Of a stretch of 64,000 bases of DNA, positions 54,556-64,000 are shown piece after piece. Within the stretch, counting starts at the first letter, position 1. Each line of letters begins with the position of its first letter. The notes beneath the pieces are model-generated. The model searched no databases. It was not told the origin of the DNA and worked only from the letters and a program-made list of their open reading frames with translations. The translations under genes were made by a program, and so were the position numbers. Source of the DNA: Nemertoderma westbladi (lineage: Eukaryota > Xenacoelomorpha > Nemertodermatida > Nemertodermatidae); assembly GCA_032718475.1 (NCBI GenBank), contig JAUCBJ010006883.1:1-64000 (forward strand), given 5' to 3'.

Positions 54556-57500
54556 ATGGCAAACCAGGGTGTGGTATTTGCCCCGAGAGCTGACTCGGCA
54601 AAAAAGCACCCCCCAACCCCCACTATGGATTACTTTAGCAATGCGGAGGTCCGGCCACTAGAGGCCAGTGGAATTACCGGACACAATCGGCCTCACAGGC
54701 GTCAGTTAACTCCTGACCGGCTGCCTGTCTCACCCCCTACTGGAGAGAGAGCAGCCAACAATTCTTTGAGTCCCTTTCCTGATGACCTTTCTGGCCCAAA
54801 CCCTGGGTCACCAGGGAGGCCAGATTGTGATGGGGAGAGGGATTCTGGAGTTGGAGGCTACTCTCATGTTCCACCCCGACCAACAAAGCCATTGGTGAAT
54901 CTGAGGCAAGTCACTAGACTAGCCTCAGTAAACACCCTAACACTCGGGTCCCCAATGCGACAAGGTGAGCTGACTGCCTTGGCAGATAAGCTTTCTCTTA
55001 GCGCAGTGGGTGTTCAAGAGCACCGAATGCAGACTGGACAGACTGATGAGGTTCTGATTAAGGACATGGGGGGCGGTTGGCGACTTGCCCTCGCGTCAGC
55101 AGATGATAGTGGCAATGGTGGAATTGGTCTATTGATGAATCCAACTGCACATGCAGCATTGGACAAAATAGACCAAATCTCTAACCGCATCATCCGTTGC
55201 CACTTCTCATGTTCTGGAAGACTGGCTAAGAAGTTTCCTAAGGTGGTTCTGATTGTGTGCTACTCCCCAACTAGTGTTGCCCCTGTAGAGGAGGTGGAAA
55301 ATTTCTACCACAATCTACAAGCAGCAACTGATGGAGTGGATCAGCATGCATTCTTAACATTCCTGGGAGACTTTAATGCAAGTCTGCATCAATCACCTAC
55401 ATCGCCCTGGGTCTATAGCAATAGTGTTAACCGAAATTCTGTCCATCTTCAGGATTTTATCTCTGGAAATGGATTGTTTTCGGCTGGAACCCAGTTCAAG
55501 AAGCGAACTGGAAAGCTATGGACTCATAGTGGACCCAGTGGTCACAAGTCCCAGATAGACCATATTCTGTTTCGTAGGAAATACAGGAGCTCTATACAAG
55601 ACTGTAATGCATTTACACTTCGACCCTTCTCCAGTGATCACCGCCTTATTGTGGCCAAGGTAAGACTTAGTCTGCGTGCTAGCAGAACAACGAAATCTGC
55701 CTTGCCACGGCATGACTGGTCCTCTCTGTTGCAACAGCCAAGTGTGAGATCCAGCTTCACACTACAGCTGAGCAACAGGTATGAGGCTCTTGCCTCTGAG
55801 GCGGCAGATCACTGTGAGGGCTATACTGCCTTTACAGAAGCAGTTAAGTTAGCAGCTGCAGAAACAGTTCCTGTATACCCTCGAAACAGGAAAAGGGCCC
55901 CCTGGACTGACAACAAAATTCAGAAGTGCCGAAATGACCTTCATAAGGCGCAGAAAGAGTCCCGACTCAAACAGACTACAGCAGCCAAGAATGCAGTTAA
56001 AGCTGCATCTAGGTCCCTGAACAGGCAGTACTCTGTTAATCTACAGGAGCTAATAAACCAACAGGTTGATGCCATCAATGATGCTGACGACAGCAGGCAA
56101 TCATCCCAGGCATGGAAATCGATCAATCTGCTTACTGGGCGGAAAAGCCAACCAACCACCAAGGTTAAGGCTGAATCACCAGCCGATCGCCTCAATGGTT
56201 GGAAAGCCCACTTTGAAAAGCTCCTCAATAATGACAGGGTATTGCCTGATAACTTTATAGAAGTAAAAGTGTCTGAGTCTGTACTCCCAGATATTCCCAT
56301 TGGCGATATCTCCTTTGCAGAAGTGAAGGCTGCTGCAAAGAGCATTAAGACCAATCGTGCCAGTGGAGTAGATGGTGTTCCCCCTGAGGTCTTTAAAATA
56401 CCTGAGTGTTTAAAGCTCATCTATCCCATCATAGTAGACATGTACCGTACAACAAGAGTCCCACAAGAAATGAAAACAAATAAGTTGGTGCCAGTTCCCA
56501 AGAAGGGCAACCTAACACTCTATGGTTCTTTTCGGGGAATCTCATTGATCTCGATTGCTGCAAAACTATACAATAGAATTCTATTAAATCGCATCAGGGA
56601 TCCCATTGAGAGACTGCTACGTGGAAATCAGAATGGGTTCCGTAAAGGTCGTGGGACCATGGAGCCCATTTTGGCACTTAGAAGGATAATTGAAGAATTA
56701 TCAAAAAAGAAAGACAGGCATCTGGCTGTTATCTTTGTTGACTTCTTCAAGGCCTTTGATTCAGTCTCTCGCTCACGTATGTTCAGCATACTTTCATTAT
56801 ATGGGATTCCTGATGAAATTATTGCAGCAATCAGATCAGTATACGATGGTTCGACAACATTTGTGTCTACTGTTGATGGTGACACAGAACCATTTGAAGT
56901 GTTATGGGGCGTCCTCCAAGGAGACACACTTGCACCATTCTTGTTCATTATTGTGGTTGACTATGTTCTACGCATGTCCTTAGATCATCATAATGATGAT
57001 GGGGTGATGATAACTCCACCTACTGGCTCCAGAAGTCGAGGAAATCCTGCCAAGTACCTAACTGATCTAGACTTTGCTGATGACTTAGGAGTACTCTCAG
57101 AATCATTAGAGGGAGCCCAGCGGCTCCTCAGCTCATTAGAACATGCTGCTTCTAGTGTTGGTCTTTTTATTAACTCCAGAAAGACCAAAATTCTGACAGT
57201 TAACTTTGAAAGTCCTCAGCAAGTCTCTGATCGGATGAGCATAAGCTCAAAGGATGGTATGCTTGAGCATGTGGACGACTTCTGTTACCTGGGATCATGG
57301 ATCCGGAAGTCAGGTGAGGACCTTCGAATACGTAAGGGAAAGGCATGGGCAGCCTTGAATAGGCTTTCCAGGATTTGGAAGTCACCTAGAATTAATCGGA
57401 AACTTAAGGTCCGATTATTCAGAGCAGCAGTAGTTCCAGTACTCCTCTACGGGAGTCCATGCTGGGCTCTAACTGCTGAGGACACCAAATCTCTGGATGG

Positions 57501-57852
57501 CACATTCACAAGAATGCTACGCCGGGTACATTGTGTCAAGTACAATGCACACATCTCCAACCAGACACTATATAACATTGGAGGTGTCTCATTGGTTCCC
57601 CCAAGCTTGACACTAGAACAAAATCGCCTCCGCTTTGCAGGACATTGCTTTCGCCGTGAGGACCAGCCAGTGCATAATCTTGTACTTTGGCAGCCTCATG
57701 GAGTGAATAAGCATGGTGGACAGCCCATGACTTTCTTGAGACGCATCTTAAAGGACACTGGCCTTAAAGATGCGGATGATCTAGCAAATGTCATGGGTGA
57801 TAGGGAGTTGTGGCGGTGCAATTTTGTTGACAAGCCGGCACAGCATTCTTAA
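54556..57852 (+). CDS. LINE endonuclease-reverse transcriptase
   Basis: 1098 codons from the first in-frame ATG at 54556; the frame stays open a little upstream. The N-terminal APE-like endonuclease covers about residues 120-380: VGVQEHRM, GGIGLLMN, LGDFNASL, SQIDHILFRR and FSSDHRLIV, the catalytic SDH. The RT spans about 560-900: NRASGVDGVPPEVFK, FVDFFKAFDSVSRS, VLQGDTLAPFLF and FADDLG (Asp pair intact). The C-terminal part has DDFCYLGSWI, VLLYGSPCWAL, a HC-containing RFAGHCFRREDQP box and a final FVDKPAQHS. No frameshift or stop was seen, so it may be or recently have been active. Family role: nicks target DNA and copies its RNA in place. Confidence 0.93.
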   Translation: MANQGVVFAPRADSAKKHPPTPTMDYFSNAEVRPLEASGITGHNRPHRRQLTPDRLPVSPPTGERAANNSLSPFPDDLSGPNPGSPGRPDCDGERDSGVGGYSHVPPRPTKPLVNLRQVTRLASVNTLTLGSPMRQGELTALADKLSLSAVGVQEHRMQTGQTDEVLIKDMGGGWRLALASADDSGNGGIGLLMNPTAHAALDKIDQISNRIIRCHFSCSGRLAKKFPKVVLIVCYSPTSVAPVEEVENFYHNLQAATDGVDQHAFLTFLGDFNASLHQSPTSPWVYSNSVNRNSVHLQDFISGNGLFSAGTQFKKRTGKLWTHSGPSGHKSQIDHILFRRKYRSSIQDCNAFTLRPFSSDHRLIVAKVRLSLRASRTTKSALPRHDWSSLLQQPSVRSSFTLQLSNRYEALASEAADHCEGYTAFTEAVKLAAAETVPVYPRNRKRAPWTDNKIQKCRNDLHKAQKESRLKQTTAAKNAVKAASRSLNRQYSVNLQELINQQVDAINDADDSRQSSQAWKSINLLTGRKSQPTTKVKAESPADRLNGWKAHFEKLLNNDRVLPDNFIEVKVSESVLPDIPIGDISFAEVKAAAKSIKTNRASGVDGVPPEVFKIPECLKLIYPIIVDMYRTTRVPQEMKTNKLVPVPKKGNLTLYGSFRGISLISIAAKLYNRILLNRIRDPIERLLRGNQNGFRKGRGTMEPILALRRIIEELSKKKDRHLAVIFVDFFKAFDSVSRSRMFSILSLYGIPDEIIAAIRSVYDGSTTFVSTVDGDTEPFEVLWGVLQGDTLAPFLFIIVVDYVLRMSLDHHNDDGVMITPPTGSRSRGNPAKYLTDLDFADDLGVLSESLEGAQRLLSSLEHAASSVGLFINSRKTKILTVNFESPQQVSDRMSISSKDGMLEHVDDFCYLGSWIRKSGEDLRIRKGKAWAALNRLSRIWKSPRINRKLKVRLFRAAVVPVLLYGSPCWALTAEDTKSLDGTFTRMLRRVHCVKYNAHISNQTLYNIGGVSLVPPSLTLEQNRLRFAGHCFRREDQPVHNLVLWQPHGVNKHGGQPMTFLRRILKDTGLKDADDLANVMGDRELWRCNFVDKPAQHS

Positions 57853-58066
57853 AAATGCAGCTGCAATGCAGCATGCCGATCCTAGTGAATAAGCATGGTG
57901 GACAGCCCATGACTTTCTTGAGACGCATCTTAAAGGACACTGGCCTTAAAGATGCGGATGATCTAGCAAATGTCATGGGTGATAGGGAGTTGTGGCGGTG
58001 CAATTTTGTTGACAAGCCGGCACAGCATTCTTAAAAATGCAGCTGCAATGCAGCATGCCGATCCTA
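57703..58066 (+). repeat. 182-bp tandem duplication at LINE 3' end
   Basis: 57703-57884 and 57885-58066 look identical, both beginning GTGAATAAGCATGGTGGACA and ending GCCGATCCTA. The first copy contains the end of the ORF, so the second lies entirely in the 3' UTR. Confidence 0.92.
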
Positions 58067-58090
58067 GTAGTAGTAGTAGTCTTCTTACCT

Positions 58091-61000
58091 TGATTGTCGG
58101 TACTTTGTAAGTCGATCGTTAATGGTGGTTTGAACTCTATGGGGTCAGCAGGTTTCGGTAAACTTATTTTTCTGCCGACATTAATCCCAGGTCTCACCGT
58201 AGGTTGCAAGTTCGGTATGTCTCTTGAGCGCAGAGTAACACCTGTATTTACATTAGCGTAGGTACTACCCACATCTGTAATACATGAGGTTTCACCGTGC
58301 TTATGGTTGCTCAAGTGTGTCAAAATTGGTAGTTTGTCAATACAAGGCCGCTCCAATAGGGAAACTGCGGCTTCACTATTTGTCAGTATGTTACTAGTGT
58401 CTAGTCGACTGTCTAGTAATGTGTCTGGCGATACGTCTGGTAACGTATCTGGTTGTTTGTCAATAGAAGGCCGCTCCAATAGAGAAACTGCGGCTTTACT
58501 GTTTGTCAGTGTGTTACTAGCGTCTGGTAGAACATTTTGTGATATGTCTGGTAAAATGTCTGGTTGGCTGTCTAGTAACGTGTCTGGTTGACCGTCTGGC
58601 GATATGTCTGGTGTAGAAAGGCTCGCAAGTCTTCCTCTCTTGACCTTTGAAGTTATATCTTTCCATTTCGCCTTCGGTTTTTTCTTGAGTTTTGCCGCCG
58701 TTGTCTTTTTCTTTGCCTTCCCCTTTTTTGGTTTCTTGATTTCCGCGTCCTTAGGGATAGTGTTAGACTTGTTGTCGTATAGTGGCGGCCAATGTAGTGT
58801 TGAACCTTGTAAGAATTGTGGTCCGTGTTGCCAAAATTCTTTGTTCTCCGGTTTACAGAATTCCTCAGGCATCATTCCTCGCGACGCAATATCAGCTGGG
58901 TTTTGTGGTCCGGGACAATGTCGCCAATCCTCTTTTATTGAACGATCTAGAATTTCTGCGCGACGGTTAGCTACGAATGTCTTGAATTCAAGTGTGTCGT
59001 TGTTTATGTAAAATAAAACCAACGTCGCGTCAGTCCAATAAAATATCTGTAAACTTGACTGTAGTTCTGTCTGTATAAGGTTCACGATGGTGGTTGACAG
59101 GGTTGCGGCTTGTAGCTCAGCTTGTGGTGTCGTCATATACTTAGTAGGCATTGTTTTTGCCTTAGAAGTAATGAGCGAAACATCGAATGCTTCTGAGTCT
59201 ACTTGTCTGCGCAAGTATGCTGCCACACCAAAACCGTTGTCACTGGCTTCAGAAAAACAATGTAATTCCAAGTTGTCAGGAAACGTTGTTTGTAATGGAA
59301 AGTAAACTCTGGGGATGGAATAATCCTCTAGCGAAGATAATTCCGCCTCCCAGGTCTTCCATAAGTCCACTTGGTCTGATGAGATCGGCTCGTCCCATGT
59401 TAGTCCATCCTTCCAAATACTGCGCATATAAATGCGGGCTTGCAGTATCACTGGACTGATGAATCCTAACGGATCGAACAATCGGCTCAATTTTGACAAG
59501 CATGATCTCTTTGTCAGTGTGTTTTCTTGACTGTCCAGTCTCACCTTCACTCGGAAGTTGTCCGTGTTTGGGTCCCAAAAGAGCCCCAACACCTTGGTCG
59601 TCAGTAGTGGTTCGAACTCTAGGTCTATGTCACCACCTCCACGCTCAGTCGTTCCGAATGAGTCTACTAATTCGGCACTGTTTGAGGCGAATTTGGTGAG
59701 GTTGAAACCTCCGCCCGCTAAGCAGTTAAACGCTAATTGATGTGCTACTGTTGTAGCACGTTCTACTGTGTCGCAACTCTGTAATCCGTCGTCGACGTAA
59801 AAGTCACGTTCCACAATCCTAATTATCTCTGGGTCATATAGGTGTTTCTGATCTCTAGCGGCTTGTTTTAGGGCGTACATCGTGCAGTTTGGGCTGTCTC
59901 TGGCACCGAAAACGCGAACTTGCATTTGGTAAGTCGCCGGTGGTAGACTTAAGTCTCCTTCCAGGTACCAGAGGAACCACAAACTGTCTCTGTCTCGCTC
60001 TAACGCTCTCACTTGGTGAAACATCGCTTCAACGTCGCAAGTAAAAGCTACTTGACGCTGACGGAAGCGCATAATCACCCGCATAAGATAATTATTCATG
60101 TTTGGTCCATCCATCAACTCGCTATTGAGGGACATTCCCTCAAACAGAGCCGCACAGTCGTTGACTACGCGTACTTTATCTGGTTTGTCGGGATGTCTCA
60201 CATAGTGATGTGGCAGGTAGTATGTCTGGTTAGTCACTATCTCTGGGTTAGTCATTCGGATAGCGTATCCCTTAGTCAAATACATCTCCATCTGAGTGTT
60301 GTACTGCAGATGGGCTTTCTCGTCCTTTAATAGACGTTGCCGTATTGAGTGTAGACGTCTTAAAGCCAGTGGGTAGTTGTTTATAAGTTTAGGACTTTGG
60401 CTACGCCATAACATCCCCACCTCATAATGTCCGTCTTTCGTCTGGCGGATAGTATCTTCCATGATCTTCAGAGATTGTTTCTCCTGTTCCGACATGCAAG
60501 GTTCGTAGCTACCAGGTTCAGCTGTATCTTGTTCTAACCACCTGATAGTCTTCTCCGTTAATTCTTTGTCCAGTGCAGCTTGTTCCAACTGATGATTTCT
60601 CAACGCGTCATCGTCGATCTCGACGGGCATTGTTGAAGTTGTTGGGGTAGGTAGACTCGCAAGCCTTCCGGCGTTATCATCTGTCGTCGGTGGAATCTCT
60701 AGCCGACTCGTCTTCTCCCCAAGTTCTAAACTCACCTTGTGGATTAGCTGCTCCTTGTGACTTATCATACTAGTTACACGTCTGTCATGTTTTGTCGACT
60801 GTAGTGTAGTATGGTCCACATCGTGTGAAAAGGAATGGATTGAATTTGTAGTTAATAAACTACATGTACTTTGTACATCTTCCTCGTCACTTATGTCTAG
60901 TGTGCGCACAGGCGCTCGAGTATACCACCCTATCGGCGTTCTACAGGCGTATGCGTTTCCCGCTACGACTGCCGATGGTCTGGTTTCCCACACCTGATGT

Positions 61001-64000
61001 AGGTTGAATTGGTCCGTCCCGATCAGCATGGCTACCGATCTATAATTGACAGGACATTCGGGTACACCAAGGTGTCTGAAATACTTACGGTCCTCCAAGG
61101 ATTGTTCTGGGACCGGACCTAGTAGGTTACTAAAGTCTTTTGTGGCCGCAAAGGTCAAATCCTTGAAGGGTAACAAAGACCTCTCCCTCTCGCTGTGTTG
61201 TGATTTTGGAAGAAGAGAGTCTAAGTCCAACTTGACTCGTGTCACTGGTATTGCATGCTGTCCGTGCATACTACTTACGGTATAACTGACGCGCTTACCT
61301 TGTTTGAGATCCGTCACTACGTCAGCTATCTTTTCGTCCACGTAGCTGTGAGATGAGGCTGAATCTAGAATCGCGTAGATTCTCTTACTCCCCTTTGTGC
61401 CAGTAATCTTAATCGGAATTACACTGAATCCCTTCAGTTGGTCAGTAGTCAGAAGCGCGATCGACGGTTGTTCGTCTCCATTGGAATATTCGTCGTCGTC
61501 TTCTAACTCTTCATCCGACGATCCGGATTGTTCTGAGAAGCAATCCTCAATATGGGTCACGAAGGTTGGAGTCGTTTTCGATTCTCGTTTTTTGTAGGCC
61601 GCATCACATCTCGCTGCTGCTTCCGGGTGTTCCCTGGCGAAGCGTTTTGTCGGCGTGTGGCTGTCTGTGTGGAGCAGACCGTCGTGGTTGCGTCCACAGG
61701 ATGGACAAGTGTCAGTATTTGGGCAATCCTTGCGAACGTGTCCGTGTCGCGTACACCGCCAACAAGAGTCCAGTGGCCGTATCTGCAGCCACCATTCTTC
61801 CGAGTTCAACTCGCGAAACTGTCGACAACCCCTCAACTTGTGACCGATATACCGCTTGCCCAAATGCTCGCAGTATTGGCAGCCGCTGAAGTCGGTACTG
61901 AGTTGCTGTCTCGTCTGTTTTATCCCAATGGGCGCAGATACCCTACTACCGTCCGAGAATTGTCGTGATTCCGTCGGTGTGGTGTAAGTGGCCGTCTTAG
62001 TGGATGTTGTCTGGGGTTTTTGTCGGTTGGAGGATGGCAATGTGATTCCTTCTGCCACGATGTGCTGGTCAGTGTAGTTGGATCGAGTTTCTACTACTGC
62101 CTCCCTGGATATTAAAAGGTACACGTCCTCCAGTTTTAAGAATCCACCCCGCTCTTCTCGCTGGTATTCGATCTTTCTCCACTCCCGACGAAGTCGATGG
62201 TGGAGTCGTCCTATGATCTTTAATAGGACTGTAGGGGTATTCCCGTAGTCAAGTTGTCCAATGGATCTTAAAGTAGTGATAGCGTTCCTTATCTCGTCAG
62301 CCAGTTTTAATAAGTCGACGGGTTTTGTAATAGCCCCTCCCTTACAGAGTTCCTCTATTACTGACCTGGCCATACTGACTGTACCTCCGTATATCGAAGT
62401 TAAACGATCGTACGCTAGTTCGAAGGCGTCCGGTACACCAACGAAGGTCTCTGCCAAACGTTTAGGTTCTCCTGACAACGTTTGAAGCAGGTAATTAAAC
62501 TTCTCCCGTGATGTAAAGGCGCACACGGCGATCTGGGATTCGATATAGTCTACGAAAGTATGCCAGTGTTTTGAGCTACCGGAAAACTTCGGTGGTTGTT
62601 GTACCGGCAATCCTTGCCTGGCTGCGAATTTCGCTATCTCCTTGGCAACGTTCAGAGTTTCGCGTCCTTGGTTGTTACACTGGTTGATGTTCTCCCTTCT
62701 TGGCGCTTTTCCCTGATACGATGTGTGTTTTGAAGGTACCGGTCTTTGTGGTTCCTTCGGGTGTCTATTGTGTTCGAATTCGGAATTTCTCGAACTGTCG
62801 GTGTAACCTTCCTCCAGACGTTCCTCGATCTGAGCCAACTTATTAACAACTGGTCGCATGATGTCGGCGAACTGTTGTGTACTGATTGCGTCTGTTGGTT
62901 GTAACGCTTTCTGTGTTGGTGTATTCTGTAGAGGATTGTCTGCAAAGGAGTTATCTGAACGCTCGCGTTTATATTCATCGGCCGCCCCTGTTCTAAATAC
63001 CTCGCGTTTCGGGTAATCCGATTCGCTCGAAGTACTACTATCATCTGGATATGGTGGTCGACGTGCTCGCGTTCGTTGCGTCGTACGAATTCTCACGTTT
63101 CGTTTCGGAACATCGTCCACTGATCTCCGTTGTTCGGTAGGCTCACAAGTCTTCCTCGAAGTCGTAGATTGCGATGTAAACTGAACCGGTGGGCGAATGA
63201 CAGCATTTGAAACAACTGGCCTTGTAGGCCGAAACGTTATTGGGTATTCGTAGTGCGTAACCGGTTTAGGTGTCAAAGGTGGACTCACCTGTTTCGTCGT
63301 CAGTAGTGCAGGTCCGGTCAATAAACTACTACGATCTGTAATCGGTGGGTTACTTACCTTGACTTTCGGAATAGGCGACGACGTTGCTCTTGGCGGTGTA
63401 AACTTGTCCGGAATAAAAAACCTGTGTTCCGTCGCACCATGGATAGGAGAAATGTTACTACTACCCGCAATCGAAACAGGTTCCTTAGTCGTAACCGGTG
63501 CAAACATATGAGTTACCTGTGGGAATCGTTGACACAAGTCCTTTACTAATTGTCGTTCCCGTCCGGGTGCTCCCACGCTTCCTTCCTTCTTCCGTTCCTG
63601 AATTTGGCGATGTCTTACCTCTATCTGGTCCAAGTCGTGTCCGTCTCGAGATCTCATTGATCGATCGCGGGCCTTTTGATCCAGATCTTCCTCGGCGTTC
63701 GCTAATTCTCTCGCCTTCTTCTCGAGTTCGAAATGAAGTTTAGCTGTCTTCTCTCGTTGTTCCGTTTGTTGTCGTTGCGCCTCCCACTCTGCTTGTCGTA
63801 TCGCTGATTGAGCTTTTATTTGCCGTGTTTTCATTTTGGCCCGTGCTTCCAAAACTAACCTTTCTCGTTCCAATTCCGCCGCTGCCGTTTGTCGCTCTAG
63901 TTCGGCCGCCGCCGCTGCCGCTTGTCGCTCTAACTCTGCCGCTGCCGCTTGTCGCTCTACCTCGGCCGCTGCCGCTGCTGCTTGTCGGGCAATGTCTACC
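58091..64000 (-). CDS. BEL-3 Gag-protease-RT-RNase H polyprotein (5' partial)
   Basis: Open on the minus strand from the window edge to the LINE at 58090, almost 1970 codons. Counting from 63873: an Ala/Glu/Arg coiled coil with ERQAAAA units (beyond the edge to about 80), DUF1759-like core near 425 (PPKFSGSSKHWHTF), Cys clusters near 664 (CQYCEHLGKRYIGHKLRGC), 704 (CWRCTRHGHVRKDC) and 722 (CPSCGRNHDG), protease near 835 (ILDSASSHSYVD), RT with RVVNDCAALFEG near 1220 and the catalytic YVDDGL near 1359, RNase H near 1541 with FSEAS where FxDAS is usual, and WRHCPGPQNPADIASRG near 1650. A repeat-rich linker follows before integrase. No stop or frameshift was seen. Confidence 0.92.
58310..58620 (-). 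repeat. Repeats in BEL-3 polyprotein linker
   Basis: Two units of about 125 bp share GAAACTGCGGCT and AAGGCCGCTCCAATAG. The protein reads AAVSLLERPSIDKQPDTLPD and AAVSLLERPCIDKLP. Around them short PDTLLDSQ/PDILPDIS units (TCTGGTAACGTGTC-like DNA) repeat further. The linker separates RNase H from integrase and is variable in family members. Confidence 0.85.
58614..58635 (-). repeat. BEL-3 motif copy f
   Basis: GAAAGGCTCGCAAGTCTTCC, coding, read as GRLASLS in the linker after RNase H. Confidence 0.85.
60648..60669 (-). repeat. BEL-3 motif copy g
   Basis: GGTAGACTCGCAAGCCTTCC, coding, read as GRLASLP between protease and RT. Confidence 0.8.
63134..63155 (-). repeat. BEL-3 motif copy h
   Basis: CGGTAGGCTCACAAGTCTTCC in Gag, but in a different reading frame (RKTCEPTE), so its conservation cannot come from the peptide. 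Confidence 0.8.

Larger units (their letters stand above)
54137..58078 (+). mobile_element. Full-length RTE-like LINE
   Basis: 3942 bp, flanked by a 12-bp target duplication, GTCTTCTTACCT (54125-54136 and 58079-58090). It has a 5' UTR of about 420 bp, a single endonuclease-RT ORF, and a short 3' tail ending in (TAG)n instead of poly(A), as in RTE-like elements. The last 182 bp before the tail are duplicated in tandem. It lies opposite in direction to BEL-3, between RNase H and integrase. Fragments of the same family occur at 0.9, 13.8, 18.3-24.5 and 38.6 kb. Confidence 0.93.
47460..64000 (-). mobile_element. BEL/Pao retrotransposon BEL-3 with accessory ORFs (partial)
   Basis: Minus-strand order: gag-protease-RT-RNase H (from the right edge to 58091), a LINE insertion, integrase (54124-52488), then three extra ORFs of 615, 421 and 133 codons and a repeat-rich tail. 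The 5' LTR is outside the window and the 3' LTR was not located. A ~22-nt motif recurs at least eight times on one strand from 47.5 to 63.2 kb. This is the main evidence that the accessory ORFs and pol belong to one element. The element is inactive because of integrase frameshifts and the LINE. Confidence 0.75.

Noticed and set aside
58091-58600. End of the BEL-3 polyprotein at 57973
   Set aside because: The last residues of that reading (beyond 58090) are antisense LINE sequence; the natural continuation is the integrase at 54124.
48104-63155. GRLASL peptides as polyprotein cleavage sites explaining the repeated motif
   Set aside because: The same nucleotides occur in non-coding DNA and once in another frame, so a peptide function cannot be the main reason for conservation.

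Overview
The window is a 64 kb stretch of animal DNA made almost entirely of transposable elements nested inside one another; I found no host gene. BEL/Pao LTR retrotransposons (so far known from animals), a CsRn1-type Gypsy element, an RTE-like LINE and piggyBac-type DNA elements together point to a metazoan, probably an invertebrate. The phylum cannot be fixed from sequence alone. Intergenic DNA is AT-rich with many microsatellites and C/G runs.

Layout. 1-0.7 kb: plus-strand LTR/leader relic of a BEL family. 0.9-2.6 kb: two LINE relics. 4.2-11.15 kb (minus): an old BEL integrase relic, then BEL-1, whose leader and tandem-repeat LTR-like region reach about 12.4 kb. BEL-1 has lost the RT/RNase H core by deletion and is split by a 1.15 kb foldback DNA element with a 10-bp target duplication. 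13.8-14.3 kb: two LINE tails. 15.3-16.9 kb: a degraded copy of a piggyBac-type MITE. 18.25-24.47 kb (plus): an RTE-like LINE relic interrupted by a Gypsy element (18373-22906, minus, apparently identical 296-bp LTRs, 4-bp target duplication) and by an 882-bp unknown insert with a 7-bp duplication. 26.5-38.4 kb (minus): BEL-2, with apparently identical 1219-bp LTRs and a 5-bp duplication; its 1360-codon ORF is gag-protease fused in frame to the RNase H tail because RT is deleted. 38.6-41.8 kb: a LINE tail, a small MITE and a well-preserved piggyBac-type MITE with TTAA duplications. 41.8-43.4 kb: BEL gag relic (plus). 43.9-45.2 kb (minus): piggyBac transposase relic. About 47.5 kb to the right edge (minus): BEL-3, with a long continuous gag-protease-RT-RNase H frame, a frameshifted integrase, and three further ORFs downstream of integrase (615, 421 and 133 aa). 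A full-length LINE with a 12-bp duplication sits between its RNase H and integrase.

Most notable signals. (1) BEL-3 carries at least eight same-strand copies of a ~22-nt motif with a CTCGCGAG-type core, in non-coding DNA and in coding DNA in two reading frames. (2) BEL-3 has an accessory ORF module after pol with no family I recognise, and BEL-2 appears to hold a decayed version at the same place. (3) The foldback element is built from about 29 copies of a 15-bp quasi-palindrome in alternating orientation. (4) The Gypsy gag-pol overlap holds a canonical -1 slippery heptamer plus hairpin. (5) BEL-2 and Gypsy have matching LTRs but defective coding regions, which suggests recent movement in trans.

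Limits: all homology statements are by eye from motifs. LTR identity, copy numbers and boundaries of old relics need alignment.
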